A stretch of DNA of 64,000 bases from Stenotrophomonas bentonitica (GTDB lineage Bacteria > Pseudomonadota > Gammaproteobacteria > Xanthomonadales > Xanthomonadaceae): contig NZ_JAAZUH010000001.1 of the NCBI RefSeq assembly GCF_013185915.1, positions 1,116,001 through 1,180,000 of the forward strand. Direction: 5' to 3'. Below are positions 1-9,626 of this stretch, in pieces (position 1 is the stretch's first letter; each line of letters starts with the position of its first letter). The position numbers and the translations under genes are program-made. Below the pieces are notes generated by a model. It saw nothing but the letters and a program-made list of their open reading frames with translations. It did no database searches and had not been told where the DNA came from.

Positions 1-614
1 AACTTGCGCATCTTGTAGCCGTCCTTGATCCCCGGCTCGGATTCAATGCCGCTGGAGACGTCCACGCCCCACGGCAGGGTCGCGACGATCGCGTCGAACA
101 CGTTGTCCGGGGTGATCCCGCCGGCCAGCAGGAACGGACGGTGCAGGCCGGTCGGCAGGCGGGTCCAGTCGAAGGCCACGCCGGTCCCACCGCCGCCGCC
201 CGGGGCGTGGCTGTCAAACAGGAAACCGGCCGCGCTGGGATAGCGCAGCTGCAGCTGCCGCGCGTTGACCTCTTCACGGCCGCCCATGGCCACCGCCTTC
301 AGGTACGGCATGTTGAAGCTGCGGCAGAACGATTCGTCTTCCTCGCCATGGAACTGCAGCAGGGTCGGGCGCACCGTGCGCAGCACCTCGCGCACCTCTT
401 CCTTGCTGTTGTCGCGGAACAGCGCGACCACGTCGACCATCGGCGCGATCGCCTGGCGCATCGCGCGGGCCTCGGCCGGGGCGACCCGGCGCCGGCTTTC
501 GCGGGCGAAGATGAAGCCCACCGCGTCCACGCCCAGTTCGCCGGCCAGGCGCACGTCGCCGGCGCGGGTCATGCCGCAGAACTTGATGCGGGTGCGGTAG
601 AAGGAGCGGCTCAT
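1..614 (-). CDS. trpF: Phosphoribosylanthranilate isomerase TrpF (partial, 3' end outside window)
   Basis: The minus-strand frame begins [17 protein letters not shown], with the family's N-terminal KFCGMT motif holding the catalytic Cys. It continues through FHGEED and the phosphate-binding segment [11 protein letters not shown] to [15 protein letters not shown], which carries the second catalytic Asp region. TrpF isomerises phosphoribosylanthranilate in tryptophan synthesis as a single TIM barrel. About 204 codons are visible and the frame runs off the left edge, so only the extreme C-terminus is missing. Its ATG overlaps the truA TGA (ATGA), which shows translational coupling in the asd-fimV-truA-trpF order common in gammaproteobacteria. 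trpB is expected just outside the window. Confidence 0.96.
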   Translation of the reverse strand, partial: MSRSFYRTRIKFCGMTRAGDVRLAGELGVDAVGFIFARESRRRVAPAEARAMRQAIAPMVDVVALFRDNSKEEVREVLRTVRPTLLQFHGEEDESFCRSFNMPYLKAVAMGGREEVNARQLQLRYPSAAGFLFDSHAPGGGGGTGVAFDWTRLPTGLHRPFLLAGGITPDNVFDAIVATLPWGVDVSSGIESEPGIKDGYKMRK

Positions 615-1384
615 AGGGTGACCTCGGCAGGTAGGTGCCAGTTGTCGGGATACAACGGGCCAACAAATACCAATCCCTGCGGCGGTGCGGTGGGCCCGGC
701 CACGGTGCGGTCCTGGCCAGCCAGCAGTTCGGCCATCCACGACACCGGCTTTTCCCCACTGCCGATCAGGATCAATGAGCCGACGATATTGCGCACCATG
801 TGATGAAGGAATGCATTGGCCTGAACGCAGACCTCGATGATCTCGCCCTGGCGGGTCACGCTGATCGCCTGCAGCTCGCGGCGGGCATGCAGGGCCTCGC
901 ACTGGACGCTGCGGAATGCGCTGAAGTCGTTTTCGCCCAGCAGGGCCTGCCCGGCCGCGTGCATCAACGCCGCATCCAGCGGGCGGCGCTCCCAGCTCAG
1001 GCTCTGCCGGTACAGCGCCGGGCGGATCGCCCGGTTGAGCAGGCGATAGCGGTAACGCCGTGCACGCGCGGAAAACCGCGCGTGGAAGTCGTCGGCCACC
1101 GGCACGCACCAGCGTACTGCGATCGAGCGCGGCGCCCGGGTGGTGGTACCCAACGTCCAGCTGCGCGGGTCGCGGACCACGTCGGTGTCGAAGTGGACCA
1201 CCTGGCATTCGCCGTGCACGCCGGCGTCGGTACGCCCGGCGCAGACCACCTGGATCGGCGCATTGGCAATCGACGACAGTGCGTCCTGCAGGCTCGCCTG
1301 CACGCTGGGACAGCCGCTTTCACCGAGCTGCTGCCAGCCCTTGTACTCGCTGCCGTCGTATTCAACCCCTAGTGCGTAGCGCAT
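611..1384 (-). CDS. truA: tRNA pseudouridine(38-40) synthase TruA
   Basis: A 257-residue protein starting [12 protein letters not shown] with the WQQL signature. The catalytic Asp53 lies in GRTDAGVH. The motif HHMVRNIVG near the C-terminus is also typical of TruA. The enzyme isomerises uridines at positions 38-40 of the tRNA anticodon stem-loop in the cytosol. Length matches the family (250-270 residues). The ATG lies 2 bp after the fimV stop and its own stop overlaps the trpF start, so it sits in the middle of a coupled operon. Confidence 0.97.
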   Translation of the reverse strand: MRYALGVEYDGSEYKGWQQLGESGCPSVQASLQDALSSIANAPIQVVCAGRTDAGVHGECQVVHFDTDVVRDPRSWTLGTTTRAPRSIAVRWCVPVADDFHARFSARARRYRYRLLNRAIRPALYRQSLSWERRPLDAALMHAAGQALLGENDFSAFRSVQCEALHARRELQAISVTRQGEIIEVCVQANAFLHHMVRNIVGSLILIGSGEKPVSWMAELLAGQDRTVAGPTAPPQGLVFVGPLYPDNWHLPAEVTL

Positions 1385-1386
1385 GC

Positions 1387-3294
1387 TCAGCCGAGCCGGG
1401 CCAGCAGTTCACGGGCCTGCAGCTGGCTGTGCGCGTCACCGGCCTGGGCCACTTCCAGCAGCAGGGTGCGGGCGGTGTCGGCATCGCCCAGATCGAGGTA
1501 GGCGATCGCCAGTTCGAGGCGGTCGCGGCCCGGCGCGCCCAGCGGCGCGACGGTCGCTTCCGCAGCGGGCGGCGGCGTTTCGACGTCGGCGACGGTCTGC
1601 GGCGGGTTCCATTCCGGAATCTCGAACACGCCGCGGAAGGACGGCTGGGCGGCAGCCTCCAGCGCATAGGCCGGCACCACATCGTGGTCCGGCGCGGTCG
1701 CCGGCTCGGCTATGGGAGCTTCGGCCACGTCCTCGGCCACAGGGTCCAGCTCCGGCTCGAGCGTGAACACCGGTTCGCGACGTCCGTACTCGTCGCCCTC
1801 GCCTGCCAGCACGTAGTCGGGCGCATCGCGCAGATCCTGCGCGTCGGCCTCGACCTCGCGCTGCGCAGCCAGTTCGTCCACGTAGTCGGCTGCCGGCACC
1901 GCAGCCGCCAGGCTGGCGGCATCCAGGCCGTCGCGGCGCAGCGGCGGCAGCGGCGAGGGCTTGCGGCGGCGCGAGATCGCCCAGCCGGCGACCGCCAGCA
2001 GCAGCACCGGCAGGCCGAGCCAGGCCCAGCCGCCACTGCCGCCTTCGCGCGCGGCCGGCGTTTCGGCCAGGCGCTGCTGCGCGGCGGCCAGGTCGGTGTC
2101 CTTCATCGCGATCAGCGAGGCCTGCTGCTGCTTGAGCTTTTCCAGGTCCGCCACGCGGTTGCGCAGCTCCTGGATCTCGGCATCGCGGGTGGCCACGTCT
2201 TCCTTGGCCTGGCGCAGTTGTTCGTTGCCCAGCATGTCACCCTCACTGCCGGCGGCGGTGCCGGTGGTTGTACCTGCGTTGTTGTCGGTGGCGGCGACCG
2301 CCGGGGCGATCTCCAGGCGTCCGCCTGCGGCCGGAGCGCCGGTACCCGAGGCCGGGGCGGCCGGGGCCGGCGGCGCAGCGGCCACACCGCTGCTGGCCGG
2401 TTGCGGAATGGACGAGCGCGCCTGGCGCCACTGCGCGGCGTGTTCGCGGACCATCGCCGCGGCCTGGGCGGCATCGATCTGGGCGTCGGCGCCCGGGTTG
2501 CGCAACACCGCACCCTGCTTGAGCAGGTTGAGGTTGCCGCGAATGAAGGCTTCGGGATTGGCGCGCAGCAGCGCGATCATCGCCTGGTCGCGGCTGATGC
2601 CCTGCTCGCGGGCCACGCTGCCGGCGATCTGCGACAGGGTCTGGCCGCGCTGCACGGTAATGCTGCCGTCGGCGGACACGGTGGCGGCCGCCGGTGCGGC
2701 GGCCTGGCGCGGCGTAGCCGGGCGTGCGGGTGCGGCGGGCGCAGCGCGCGGCGGCGCCGGGACTTCGGCGGCGGCCGCCGGGACCGGCGCCTGCATGGCT
2801 TCGGCTTCACGGGCGATGGCATTGGACATGGCACCGGCCGGCGCCACGATCTCCGGTTCGGCCACGGCCAGGGCGCTGTCGGGTGCATCGACCAGCGCCG
2901 AATATTCGCGGACCAGGCGGCCCTGCCCCCAGTCGGCTTCAATCAGGAAATTCAGCGACGGCGTGGTTACCGGCGCCTGCGAGCTGACCCGCACCACGGC
3001 CCGGCCGTTGGCATCGCGGGAGAGCTCGAACTGCAGTTCGCTGACCAGTCCGGTCGGACGGTCCAGCCCGACCCGGGCGAAGGTCACCGGCGAGGCCAGC
3101 GCCACGCGCAGGTTTTCCAGTTCGGAGGGGTCGGCGGAAATGACCGGGATTTCAGCCAGCAGCGGCTGGCCAGGCTTGGACAGGACCCGGATGTCGCCCA
3201 GCCCGAGGGCCATGGCCGAGCTGCTGGCCAGGGCCAGCAGCAGGGTCGATACCACCTTGAGCGGGCGCGTTGCGCCCGGAGCTCGTTTCTTCAT
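1387..3294 (-). CDS. fimV: FimV-type LysM-containing pilus assembly / polarity protein
   Basis: A 635-residue envelope protein. In order it has a signal peptide (MKKRAPG start, cleavage after SSAMA), the FimV N-terminal domain beginning [20 protein letters not shown], and an Ala/Pro-rich linker. A LysM-like segment ([16 protein letters not shown]), a coiled coil rich in Q/E/L and one transmembrane helix (about [20 protein letters not shown]) follow. An acidic cytoplasmic part ends in the FimV C-terminal TPR helix pair ([20 protein letters not shown]). FimV binds peptidoglycan and promotes type IV pilus secretin assembly and polar localisation. I chose the internal ATG at 3294 rather than 3330 because the signal peptide starts there. 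At 635 residues it is shorter than Pseudomonas FimV (about 900). Confidence 0.9.
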   Translation of the reverse strand: MKKRAPGATRPLKVVSTLLLALASSSAMALGLGDIRVLSKPGQPLLAEIPVISADPSELENLRVALASPVTFARVGLDRPTGLVSELQFELSRDANGRAVVRVSSQAPVTTPSLNFLIEADWGQGRLVREYSALVDAPDSALAVAEPEIVAPAGAMSNAIAREAEAMQAPVPAAAAEVPAPPRAAPAAPARPATPRQAAAPAAATVSADGSITVQRGQTLSQIAGSVAREQGISRDQAMIALLRANPEAFIRGNLNLLKQGAVLRNPGADAQIDAAQAAAMVREHAAQWRQARSSIPQPASSGVAAAPPAPAAPASGTGAPAAGGRLEIAPAVAATDNNAGTTTGTAAGSEGDMLGNEQLRQAKEDVATRDAEIQELRNRVADLEKLKQQQASLIAMKDTDLAAAQQRLAETPAAREGGSGGWAWLGLPVLLLAVAGWAISRRRKPSPLPPLRRDGLDAASLAAAVPAADYVDELAAQREVEADAQDLRDAPDYVLAGEGDEYGRREPVFTLEPELDPVAEDVAEAPIAEPATAPDHDVVPAYALEAAAQPSFRGVFEIPEWNPPQTVADVETPPPAAEATVAPLGAPGRDRLELAIAYLDLGDADTARTLLLEVAQAGDAHSQLQARELLARLG

Positions 3295-3306
3295 GGCGGC
3301 AATATA

Positions 3307-3341
3307 GCGATTCCCGGCGATTCCAGCCATGCGGGAATCGC
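3307..3341. repeat. 10-bp inverted repeat just upstream of fimV
   Basis: GCGATTCCCG (3307-3316) and its exact reverse complement CGGGAATCGC (3332-3341) flank a 15-base loop, 13 bp before the fimV ATG. In the asd-fimV transcript it would form a strong hairpin in the intercistronic leader. There is no T-run on either side, so it does not look like a terminator. It may be a degraded repeat element or an mRNA-stability or translation-control hairpin. Confidence 0.5.
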
Positions 3342-3343
3342 CG

Positions 3344-3366
3344 GTAGTGCCACGCCCTGCGTGGCA
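3344..3366 (+). repeat. SMAG (GTAG) palindromic repeat
   Basis: GTAG followed by TGCCACGC, the loop CCT and GCGTGGCA: a GTAG-headed hairpin of the Stenotrophomonas SMAG type. It lies between asd and fimV, 3 bp beyond the inverted repeat at 3307-3341. Confidence 0.7.
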
Positions 3367-3377
3367 AAAACCATCCG

Positions 3378-4403
3378 TCAGCCTTCAGCCGCAACCAGCT
3401 CCGCCAGCTGCACCGCGTTCAACGCAGCGCCCTTGCGGATGTTGTCCGACACGATCCACAGGTTCAGGCCACGCGGGTGCGACAGATCCTCACGGATGCG
3501 GCCGACATACACCGCGTCGGTGCCCGAGGCATGCGTCACCGGGGTCGGATAACCGCCGGCTTCGTGCTTGTCCACCACTTCCACGCCGGGCGAACGCGAC
3601 AGCAGTTCACGCGCCGCGTCCGGCGTGACCTTGTCGCGGGTTTCGATGCTGACCGCTTCGGAGTGGCCATAGAACACCGGCACGCGCACGGCAGTGGGGT
3701 TCACCAGGATGCTGTCGTCGCCGAGGATCTTGCGGGTCTCCCAGACCAGCTTCATTTCTTCCTTGGTGAAGCCGTTGTCCTGGAAGTCGTCGATGTGCGG
3801 GATCAGGTTGAAGGCGATCTGCACCGGGAAGCGCTGCGGGTCGATGTCCTGGAAGCTGAGCAGCTGGCCGGTCTGCTTGCCCAGTTCCTCCAGCGCCGAA
3901 CGACCGCCGCCGGAGACCGACTGGTAGGTGGCCACGTTGATGCGCTGGATGCCGTACTGGCGGTGCAGCGGCGCCAGCGCGACCAGCATCTGCATGGTCG
4001 AGCAGTTCGGGTTGGCGACGATCCCGCGCGGGCGGTTCTTCAGCGCCTCGGGATTCACTTCGGACACCACCAGCGGCACGTCGTCGTCGTAGCGGAAGGC
4101 CGAGGAGTTGTCGATCACCACCGCACCGGCAGCGGCGAACTTCGGGCCGAATTCCTTGGACACACTGCCGCCAGCGGAGAACAGCGCGATGTCCACGCCG
4201 CTCGGATCGAACGTGGCCAGGTCCTGGACCTTGATCTTCTGGCCTTCGAATTCGATTTCGCCACCGGCCGAACGCGAGGAAGCGAGCAGGCTCAGGGTGG
4301 CAATCGGGAAGTTGCGCTCGGCCAGGATGGACAGCATGGTTTCGCCAACGGCGCCGGTGGCACCGACGACAGCGACATGGAAGCGACGATCAGGGTTGTT
4401 CAT
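3378..4403 (-). CDS. asd: Aspartate-semialdehyde dehydrogenase
   Basis: A 341-residue protein. The NADP-binding start is VAVVGATGAVGETML. The catalytic Cys134 is in NPNCSTMQM, and a SVSGGGRSALEEL segment and substrate-binding motifs follow. It reduces aspartyl phosphate to aspartate semialdehyde, the branch point to lysine/diaminopimelate, threonine and methionine. Length is normal for the shorter Asd class (335-345 residues). Its place immediately before fimV-truA-trpF is the classical gammaproteobacterial asd-usg/fimV-truA arrangement. An 81-bp gap separates it from the upstream dehydrogenase, so it may also have its own promoter. Confidence 0.97.
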   Translation of the reverse strand: MNNPDRRFHVAVVGATGAVGETMLSILAERNFPIATLSLLASSRSAGGEIEFEGQKIKVQDLATFDPSGVDIALFSAGGSVSKEFGPKFAAAGAVVIDNSSAFRYDDDVPLVVSEVNPEALKNRPRGIVANPNCSTMQMLVALAPLHRQYGIQRINVATYQSVSGGGRSALEELGKQTGQLLSFQDIDPQRFPVQIAFNLIPHIDDFQDNGFTKEEMKLVWETRKILGDDSILVNPTAVRVPVFYGHSEAVSIETRDKVTPDAARELLSRSPGVEVVDKHEAGGYPTPVTHASGTDAVYVGRIREDLSHPRGLNLWIVSDNIRKGAALNAVQLAELVAAEG

Positions 4404-4484
4404 GGGGTTTCTCGGTAAGAGCTAAAATGGGGTGCGCACAACGGGCTGGGTTCGGGGAACCTCACGTGATGGCCGCGCGGTTCC

Positions 4485-5537
4485 CTATCGTTTTGCGTCG
4501 ATTTTTTTGCCGCCCACGGTGGCGCCGCCGGCTTTCACGGCAGCGACGGCGTCGGCGTTCAGCGCGCTCGGCGGGCGGCCGGCATGCGGCCCCTGGCCCA
4601 GCGCGGCGGTCAGGTTGTCCACTGCCAGCTGCACCATCGCCCGGCGCGTGGCCTGGCTGGCACTGCCGATGTGCGGGGTCAGCACGATGTTGCGCAGCGC
4701 CAGCAGTTCGGGCCGCACGGTGGGCTCGCCTTCGAACACGTCCAGCCCGGCGGCGGCAAGCCGCCCGTGCGCCAGCGCGTCGGCCAGGGCCAGCTCGTCG
4801 ACGATGCCGCCGCGCGCGATGTTCACCAGCGTGGCGGTGGGCTTCATTTTCGCCAGCGCGGCGGCATCGATGATGTGGTGCGACGACGCGCTGTACGGCA
4901 GCACGAGCACGAGGTGGTCGGCCTGCGCCAGCAGCGTGTCCAGGTCCACGTACTGCGCGCCCACTTCCGCTTCGGTGGCGTCGGGCAGGCGCGAACGGTT
5001 GTGGTACAGCACGCGCATGCCGAACCCCAGCGCGCCGCGGCGGGCGATGCCCTGCCCGATCCGGCCCATGCCGAGGATGCCCAGCGTGCTGCCGTGGATG
5101 TCCGCGCCGAGCATGGTCTGGAACGACCATTGCCCCCACTGGCCCTCGCGCAGCCAGCGCTCGGACTCGGTGATGCGGCGCGCGGTCGCCATCAGCAGCG
5201 CGAAGCCAAGGTCGGCGGTGGTTTCGGTGAGCACGTCGGGCGTGTTGCTGGCCAGGATGCCGGCCGCGCTGAGCGCGTCCAGGTCCAGGTTGTTGTAGCC
5301 CACACCCACATTCGCGATGGCGCGCAGCTGCGGCGCCTGCGCCACTTCAGCCGCACCCACGCGTTCGTTGAGGGTGATCAGTGCGCCGTCGACCCCGGCC
5401 AGCTGCGCAGCAAGGGACTCGGGCGTGTGGCGGGTCACGGCGTCGGTCGTGGTGAGATCGAAATGCTGCCCGAGCTGCTCGATGACGTCATCGAACAGCG
5501 GCTGGCTCACCCAGACCTTCGGCCGCGCCTCAGCCAT
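4485..5537 (-). CDS. D-isomer-specific 2-hydroxyacid dehydrogenase (GhrB-like glyoxylate/hydroxypyruvate reductase)
   Basis: A 350-residue NAD(P)-dependent dehydrogenase. It has the catalytic-domain motif [10 protein letters not shown], the dinucleotide-binding [21 protein letters not shown] with the substrate-binding Arg, DVFEGEP with the catalytic Glu region, and LTPHIGSAS with the catalytic His. GhrB-type enzymes reduce glyoxylate, hydroxypyruvate or 2-ketogluconate. The exact substrate cannot be read from the sequence. A hydrophilic Ala/Lys-rich tail of about 30 residues follows the fold. The start overlaps the end of aroC by 8 bp, so it is translated in the same operon. A role as PdxB is less likely because the protein lacks the extra C-terminal PdxB domain. 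Confidence 0.88.
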   Translation of the reverse strand: MAEARPKVWVSQPLFDDVIEQLGQHFDLTTTDAVTRHTPESLAAQLAGVDGALITLNERVGAAEVAQAPQLRAIANVGVGYNNLDLDALSAAGILASNTPDVLTETTADLGFALLMATARRITESERWLREGQWGQWSFQTMLGADIHGSTLGILGMGRIGQGIARRGALGFGMRVLYHNRSRLPDATEAEVGAQYVDLDTLLAQADHLVLVLPYSASSHHIIDAAALAKMKPTATLVNIARGGIVDELALADALAHGRLAAAGLDVFEGEPTVRPELLALRNIVLTPHIGSASQATRRAMVQLAVDNLTAALGQGPHAGRPPSALNADAVAAVKAGGATVGGKKIDAKR

Positions 5538-6633
5538 CGATGGATCCCGGGATGCGCGGGGCGATCTCGCCCACGTCGCCGCACTGGGCCCGGTGGCGCA
5601 GCGCCTGGTCCATCAGTACCAGCGCCATCATCGCCTCGGCGATGGGCGTGGCACGAATGCCCACGCAGGGATCGTGGCGACCGGTGGTGATCACCTCCAC
5701 GGCCGCGCCGCTGGCGTCCACCGTTGCGCCGGGCAGGCGCAGGCTCGAGGTCGGCTTGAGCACGATAGAGGCGGTGACCTGCTGGCCGGTGGAAATGCCA
5801 CCGAGGATGCCGCCGGCATGGTTGCTGGCGAAGCCTTCCGGGGTGATCAGGTCACGATGTTCGGTGCCCTTCTGCGCGGCGCTGGCGAAGCCGTCGCCGA
5901 TCTCCACGCCCTTGACCGCATTGATGCTCATCAACGCCGCGGCCAGTTCGCCATCAAGCTTGCCGTAGATCGGCTCGCCCCACCCCGGCGGCACGCCGTC
6001 GGCCACCACGTTCACCCGCGCGCCGACCGAGTCGCCGGACTTGCGCAGGGCGTCCATGTAGCTTTCCAGCGCAGGCACCTGACCGGCCACCGGCCAGAAG
6101 AACGGGTTGTCTTCCACCGCCGACCAGTCGTGCCCGGTCGGGGTGATCTCGCCCAGCTGCGAGAGGTAACCGCGCACGGTCACCCCGTAACGCTGCAACA
6201 GCCACTTCTTGGCGACCACGCCGGCCGCCACGCGCATGGTGGTTTCGCGCGCGGACGAACGGCCGCCACCGCGCGGGTCGCGGATGCCGTACTTCTGCCA
6301 GTAGCTGTAGTCGGCATGACCCGGGCGGAACTGCTGGGCGATGTTGCTGTAGTCCTTGCTGCGCTGGTCGGTGTTGCGGATCAGCAGCGCGATGGGGGTA
6401 CCGGTGGTGCGGCCTTCGTACACGCCCGAGAGGATCTCGACCTCGTCGGCCTCGCGGCGCGCCGAGGTATGCCGGCTCTTGCCGGTGGCGCGGCGCTGCA
6501 GGTCGTGGGCGAATTCGTCGGCACTGATCTCCAGCCCCGGCGGGCAGCCGTCGATCACGCAGCCGATCGCCGGACCGTGCGATTCGCCGAAGGTGGTGAC
6601 CGAAAGCAGCTTGCCGAAGGTGTTGGAACTCAC
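5530..6633 (-). CDS. aroC: Chorismate synthase
   Basis: A 367-residue protein starting (GTG) [30 protein letters not shown] is the first chorismate-synthase signature, and [10 protein letters not shown] plus the later GGISTG are the others. It catalyses the last shikimate-pathway step, trans-1,4-elimination of phosphate from EPSP with reduced FMN. I prefer the GTG at 6633 over the ATG at 6690. The homologous N-terminus begins there, and the GTG overlaps the prmB stop as GTGA, the usual coupled arrangement. The prmB-aroC pair is conserved in gammaproteobacteria. Confidence 0.96.
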   Translation of the reverse strand: MSSNTFGKLLSVTTFGESHGPAIGCVIDGCPPGLEISADEFAHDLQRRATGKSRHTSARREADEVEILSGVYEGRTTGTPIALLIRNTDQRSKDYSNIAQQFRPGHADYSYWQKYGIRDPRGGGRSSARETTMRVAAGVVAKKWLLQRYGVTVRGYLSQLGEITPTGHDWSAVEDNPFFWPVAGQVPALESYMDALRKSGDSVGARVNVVADGVPPGWGEPIYGKLDGELAAALMSINAVKGVEIGDGFASAAQKGTEHRDLITPEGFASNHAGGILGGISTGQQVTASIVLKPTSSLRLPGATVDASGAAVEVITTGRHDPCVGIRATPIAEAMMALVLMDQALRHRAQCGDVGEIAPRIPGSIDG

Positions 6634-7559
6634 GGCCGCTGTGCCGCCAGTTCGGTGATGCGGGCGCTGTGGGCGATCAGCTCGCGGCATTCGACCGCGA
6701 AGATGCCCATCTGGCCGACCTTGAATTCGACCCAGGCGAAATCGACTTCCGGCAGCAGCTTGATCAGGTGCTGTTCGGACTCGCCCACTTCGCAGATCAG
6801 CAGGCCGTCTTCGCTCAGGTGCAGCGGGGCGTCGCGCAGGATCTTCAGGACCAGGTCCAGGCCGTCGTCGCCGGCGCGCAGGCCCATTTCGGGCTCATAC
6901 GAGTATTCCTGCGGCAGCGCGTCGGTTTCGTCGTTGGTGACGTACGGCGGGTTGGTCACGATCAGGTCGTAGTGACGGCCGGTCAGGCCGTTGAACAGAT
7001 CGGACTTGAGCAGGGTCACGTTGTGCGCCTGCAGGCGTTCCTTGTTCTCTTCGGCCAGGCTCAGCGCGTCGTCGCTCAGGTCCACGCCGTCCACTTCCCA
7101 GTTCGGGTAGTAGTGGCCCATGGCGATGGCGATGCAGCCCGAACCGGTGCACAGGTCCAGCGCGCGGGTGACGTCACGGCCGGCCAGCCACGGCTCGAAG
7201 CCGGACTCGATCAGCTCGGCAATCGGCGAGCGCGGCACCAGCGCACGGCTGTCGCTCTTGAAGCTCAGGCCGGCGAACCACGCCTCACCGGTGAGGTACG
7301 CGGCCGGGATGCGCTCGTCGATGCGGCGCTGGAACAGGTCCAGCACCTGCAGCTTCTCTTCCTGGAGCACTCGGGCTGCGCCATAGGCCGGGCCCAGGTC
7401 GTGCGGCAGGTGCAGGGCGTGCAGGACCAGCTGGGTGGCTTCGTCCAGGGCGTTGTCGTAGCTGTGCCCGAAGGTCAGCCCGGCGGCGTTGAAACGGCTG
7501 GTGCCGTAGCGGATCAGGTCGATGATCGTATGGAGTTCGGCGGCCGTTTCGGCGGTCAT
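6630..7559 (-). CDS. prmB: Ribosomal protein uL3 glutamine N5-methyltransferase PrmB
   Basis: A 309-residue SAM-dependent methyltransferase. The SAM-binding motif [19 protein letters not shown] is followed by the Gln-methyltransferase signature NPPYV. The N-terminal helical domain starts [20 protein letters not shown]. PrmB methylates a glutamine of ribosomal protein L3. The open frame extends further upstream, but homology starts at the ATG at 7559 and nothing upstream resembles the family. It is the first gene of the minus-strand operon that continues with aroC. Confidence 0.95.
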   Translation of the reverse strand: MTAETAAELHTIIDLIRYGTSRFNAAGLTFGHSYDNALDEATQLVLHALHLPHDLGPAYGAARVLQEEKLQVLDLFQRRIDERIPAAYLTGEAWFAGLSFKSDSRALVPRSPIAELIESGFEPWLAGRDVTRALDLCTGSGCIAIAMGHYYPNWEVDGVDLSDDALSLAEENKERLQAHNVTLLKSDLFNGLTGRHYDLIVTNPPYVTNDETDALPQEYSYEPEMGLRAGDDGLDLVLKILRDAPLHLSEDGLLICEVGESEQHLIKLLPEVDFAWVEFKVGQMGIFAVECRELIAHSARITELAAQRP

Positions 7560-7688
7560 GGCAGGGCAACAGACAAAGTGGCCCCAGATTATAGGCGCTG
7601 CGGCGCAGCACGGCATCCGTTGCAGTCGAAACGGTGCGGCCGCCGCCCCATCCCCTATCATGGTGGCCCCCTTCGGGAACGGGCTTAC

Positions 7689-8339
7689 ATGTTCAATCGC
7701 AATGTCGGCATCATCCTGCTCATCGCGCTGGCCGCCGGTCTCGGCCTGGTCGTGGCCCAGAAAGTGTTCGGGCCCGCGCCGGTCGGCAACCGCCCGGCCA
7801 CCGAATCGATCACCTTCTACCCGCAGCCGCGCCCGCTGCCGGACTTCAACCTGGGCCAGTCCGACGGCACCCGGCTGATCCCCGGCGAGCTCAAGGGCCA
7901 CTGGACCCTGGTGTTCCTGGGCTTCCTGGCCTGCCCCGACATCTGCCCGACCACCCTGGCCGACCTGGCCCAGGCCCAGAAGCAGTGGGAAGCCCTGCCG
8001 GACACCCTGCGCCCGCGGCTGGTGTTCGTCTCGGTCGACCCCGAGCGCGACACCCCGGCCCGACTGGGCGAGTACGTGCACGCCTTCCACAAGGACACCC
8101 TGGCCGCCACCGCCGACGTGCCCTCGCTGGAGCGCTTCGCCACCTCGCTGGGTTTCGTGTTCCAGAAGGTGCCGGGCAAGGAATTCGAGACCAATCCCCA
8201 GGACTACACCCTGGAACATTCGGCCAGCCTGGCCGTGCTGGACCCGGACGGCAACCTGGCCGGCCTGATCCGTCCCCCCTTCAATCCGCAGGCGATTGCC
8301 CGCGACCTGAACCTGTTGACCGAGAAATCCGCCCCATGA
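7689..8339 (+). CDS. SCO1/SenC family copper chaperone
   Basis: A 216-residue thioredoxin-fold protein with one N-terminal membrane anchor (residues about 7-23). The copper-binding CxxxC is Cys82 and Cys86 in LACPDICPT, and the copper-ligand His177 is in [16 protein letters not shown] is also conserved. SCO proteins deliver copper or reduce the CuA site of cytochrome c oxidase at the periplasmic face. Its stop overlaps the psd start (ATGA), so the two are translationally coupled. It is divergent from prmB across a 129-bp gap. Confidence 0.93.
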   Translation: MFNRNVGIILLIALAAGLGLVVAQKVFGPAPVGNRPATESITFYPQPRPLPDFNLGQSDGTRLIPGELKGHWTLVFLGFLACPDICPTTLADLAQAQKQWEALPDTLRPRLVFVSVDPERDTPARLGEYVHAFHKDTLAATADVPSLERFATSLGFVFQKVPGKEFETNPQDYTLEHSASLAVLDPDGNLAGLIRPPFNPQAIARDLNLLTEKSAP

Positions 8340-9178
8340 GCCTGACCACCACGCTGAGCTACGTCCTGCCCCACCGCCTGCTGTCGTCGATGGCGCGGCG
8401 CCTGGCGTATTCCAGCAACCCGCGGATCTCGCGCTGGCTGATCGACACGGTGACCGAAAAGTTCGGGGTGAACCTGGCCGAGGCGGCCAATCCGGACCCG
8501 CGCAGCTACCCGACCTTCAACCAGTTCTTCACCCGCGCCCTGAAGCCCGGCGCGCGCGTGCCCGACGCCGATGCCCGTACGCTGGTGATGCCGGCGGACG
8601 GCCGTATCAGCCAGCTGGGCGCGATCGAAGACGGCAACATCTTCCAGGCCAAGGGCCAGTCGTTCACCGCCGCCGAGCTGCTGGGCGATGCGGGCGACGC
8701 CGAGGTGTTCCGGCACGGGCTGTTCGCCACGGTGTACCTGTCGCCGAAGGACTACCACCGCGTGCACATGCCGTGGACCGGCACCCTGCGCGAAACCGTG
8801 CATGTGCCGGGCCGGTTGTTCAGCGTGGGCCCCGCGGCGGTGAACAACGTGCCGGGCCTGTTCGCCCGCAACGAGCGGCTGGTCTGCCATTTCGACACCG
8901 ACTTCGGCCCGATGGTGCAGGTGATGGTGGGCGCACTGCTGGTGTCGGGCGTGGAGACGGTGTGGGGCGGAGAAGAGATTCCGGCCTACGGCGACCGGAT
9001 TACCCGCAAGGATTACCGTGGGAAGGGAATTACGCTGGAGCGGTTCGCCGAGATGGCGCGGTTCAATTACGGGTCCACGGTGATCGTGCTGCTGCCGCCG
9101 GGCGTGGCCGATTTCGCGCCGCACCTGGATGCGGAGCATGCGGTGCAGTTGGGGCAAGCGTTGGCTACGTTGCGGTGA
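8336..9178 (+). CDS. psd: Phosphatidylserine decarboxylase proenzyme
   Basis: A 280-residue protein with [24 protein letters not shown] (the catalytic HxH region) and the C-terminal self-cleavage site. Psd makes phosphatidylethanolamine at the inner membrane and generates its pyruvoyl group from the Ser of a (L/V)GST motif. Here the site reads YGST with Ser247, so Gly-Ser-Thr is intact but the preceding residue is Tyr instead of the more usual Leu or Val. Length matches the bacterial family. Overlaps the SCO-protein gene by 4 bp. Confidence 0.95.
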   Translation: MSLTTTLSYVLPHRLLSSMARRLAYSSNPRISRWLIDTVTEKFGVNLAEAANPDPRSYPTFNQFFTRALKPGARVPDADARTLVMPADGRISQLGAIEDGNIFQAKGQSFTAAELLGDAGDAEVFRHGLFATVYLSPKDYHRVHMPWTGTLRETVHVPGRLFSVGPAAVNNVPGLFARNERLVCHFDTDFGPMVQVMVGALLVSGVETVWGGEEIPAYGDRITRKDYRGKGITLERFAEMARFNYGSTVIVLLPPGVADFAPHLDAEHAVQLGQALATLR

Positions 9179-9183
9179 AAGCC

Positions 9184-9206
9184 TGACACGCGTGGCGTGT
9201 CACTAC
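9184..9206 (-). repeat. SMAG (GTAG) palindromic repeat
   Basis: On the minus strand this reads GTAG, then TGACACGC, CAC and GCGTGTCA, a GTAG-headed hairpin 5 bp after the psd stop. The arms match those of the element at 40177-40199. Confidence 0.7.
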
Positions 9207-9218
9207 GCACCATGAAAA

Positions 9219-9242
9219 ACGCCCCGCTTTCGCGGGGCGTCT
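9219..9242. terminator. Terminator hairpin between psd and the RraB-like gene
   Basis: ACGCCCCGC (9219-9227) pairs perfectly with GCGGGGCGT (9232-9240) around a TTTC loop. A-rich sequence precedes it and T-rich sequence follows it. It lies between convergent genes and could serve both. Confidence 0.75.
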
Positions 9243-9246
9243 GGTT

Positions 9247-9612
9247 TCAGGGGTTGTCCGGGTCGTGCGCGAACTCGACGGGCCCTACGTCCATGCCGTC
9301 GTAATCCTCTACGCCGTTCGCTTCGGCCAATGCCTGCAGCTCGTGGTTGCGCGTGTCCAGCGAGGCTTCGCTGTGAACTTCAATGCGCTCCACGTGCAGC
9401 ACGTGGTACGGCGCTTCGTCGGCTTCCAGCTCCGGCTCGAACACTTCCACCACGGTATAGCCCTGCCCTTCCAGCACCTTGGCCAGGCCGTGCAGCGGCT
9501 CGGGCGTGGTGTTGACGAAGAAGTAGCCCCACACCAGATCACCGTTGAGATCCCAGTCGGTGTTCTCGCGGATGTTGGCGAACATGTCGTTGATTGCGGT
9601 GATATCCATCAT
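9247..9612 (-). CDS. RraB-family protein (ribonuclease E inhibitor RraB-like)
   Basis: A small acidic protein (121 residues), starting MMDITAINDMFANIRENTDWDLNGDLVWGYFF, with a conserved-looking core GYTVVEVFEPE. This resembles the RraB/DUF695-type fold of regulators of RNase E activity. RraB binds RNase E and alters cleavage of some transcripts. Assignment rests on the N-terminal INDMFANIREN...W(D/N)LNGDLVWGYFF pattern and the acidic composition, so the family call is good but the function is inferred. Two adjacent ATG codons follow a GAGGA ribosome-binding site; either could be used. It precedes the lytic transglycosylase gene with an opposite-strand terminator downstream. Confidence 0.75.
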   Translation of the reverse strand: MMDITAINDMFANIRENTDWDLNGDLVWGYFFVNTTPEPLHGLAKVLEGQGYTVVEVFEPELEADEAPYHVLHVERIEVHSEASLDTRNHELQALAEANGVEDYDGMDVGPVEFAHDPDNP

Positions 9613-9626
9613 TCGTTCCTCGGAAA

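Noticed and set aside
1060..3552. An 830-codon plus-strand frame opposite fimV
   Set aside because: Low-complexity Arg/Gly translation without motifs. fimV on the minus strand has a signal peptide, LysM segment, coiled coil and C-terminal TPR.
4440..4484. Possible terminator between asd and the dehydrogenase gene (GGGAACC ... GGTTCCC)
   Set aside because: The arms are separated by a long loop and no T-tract follows on the minus strand.
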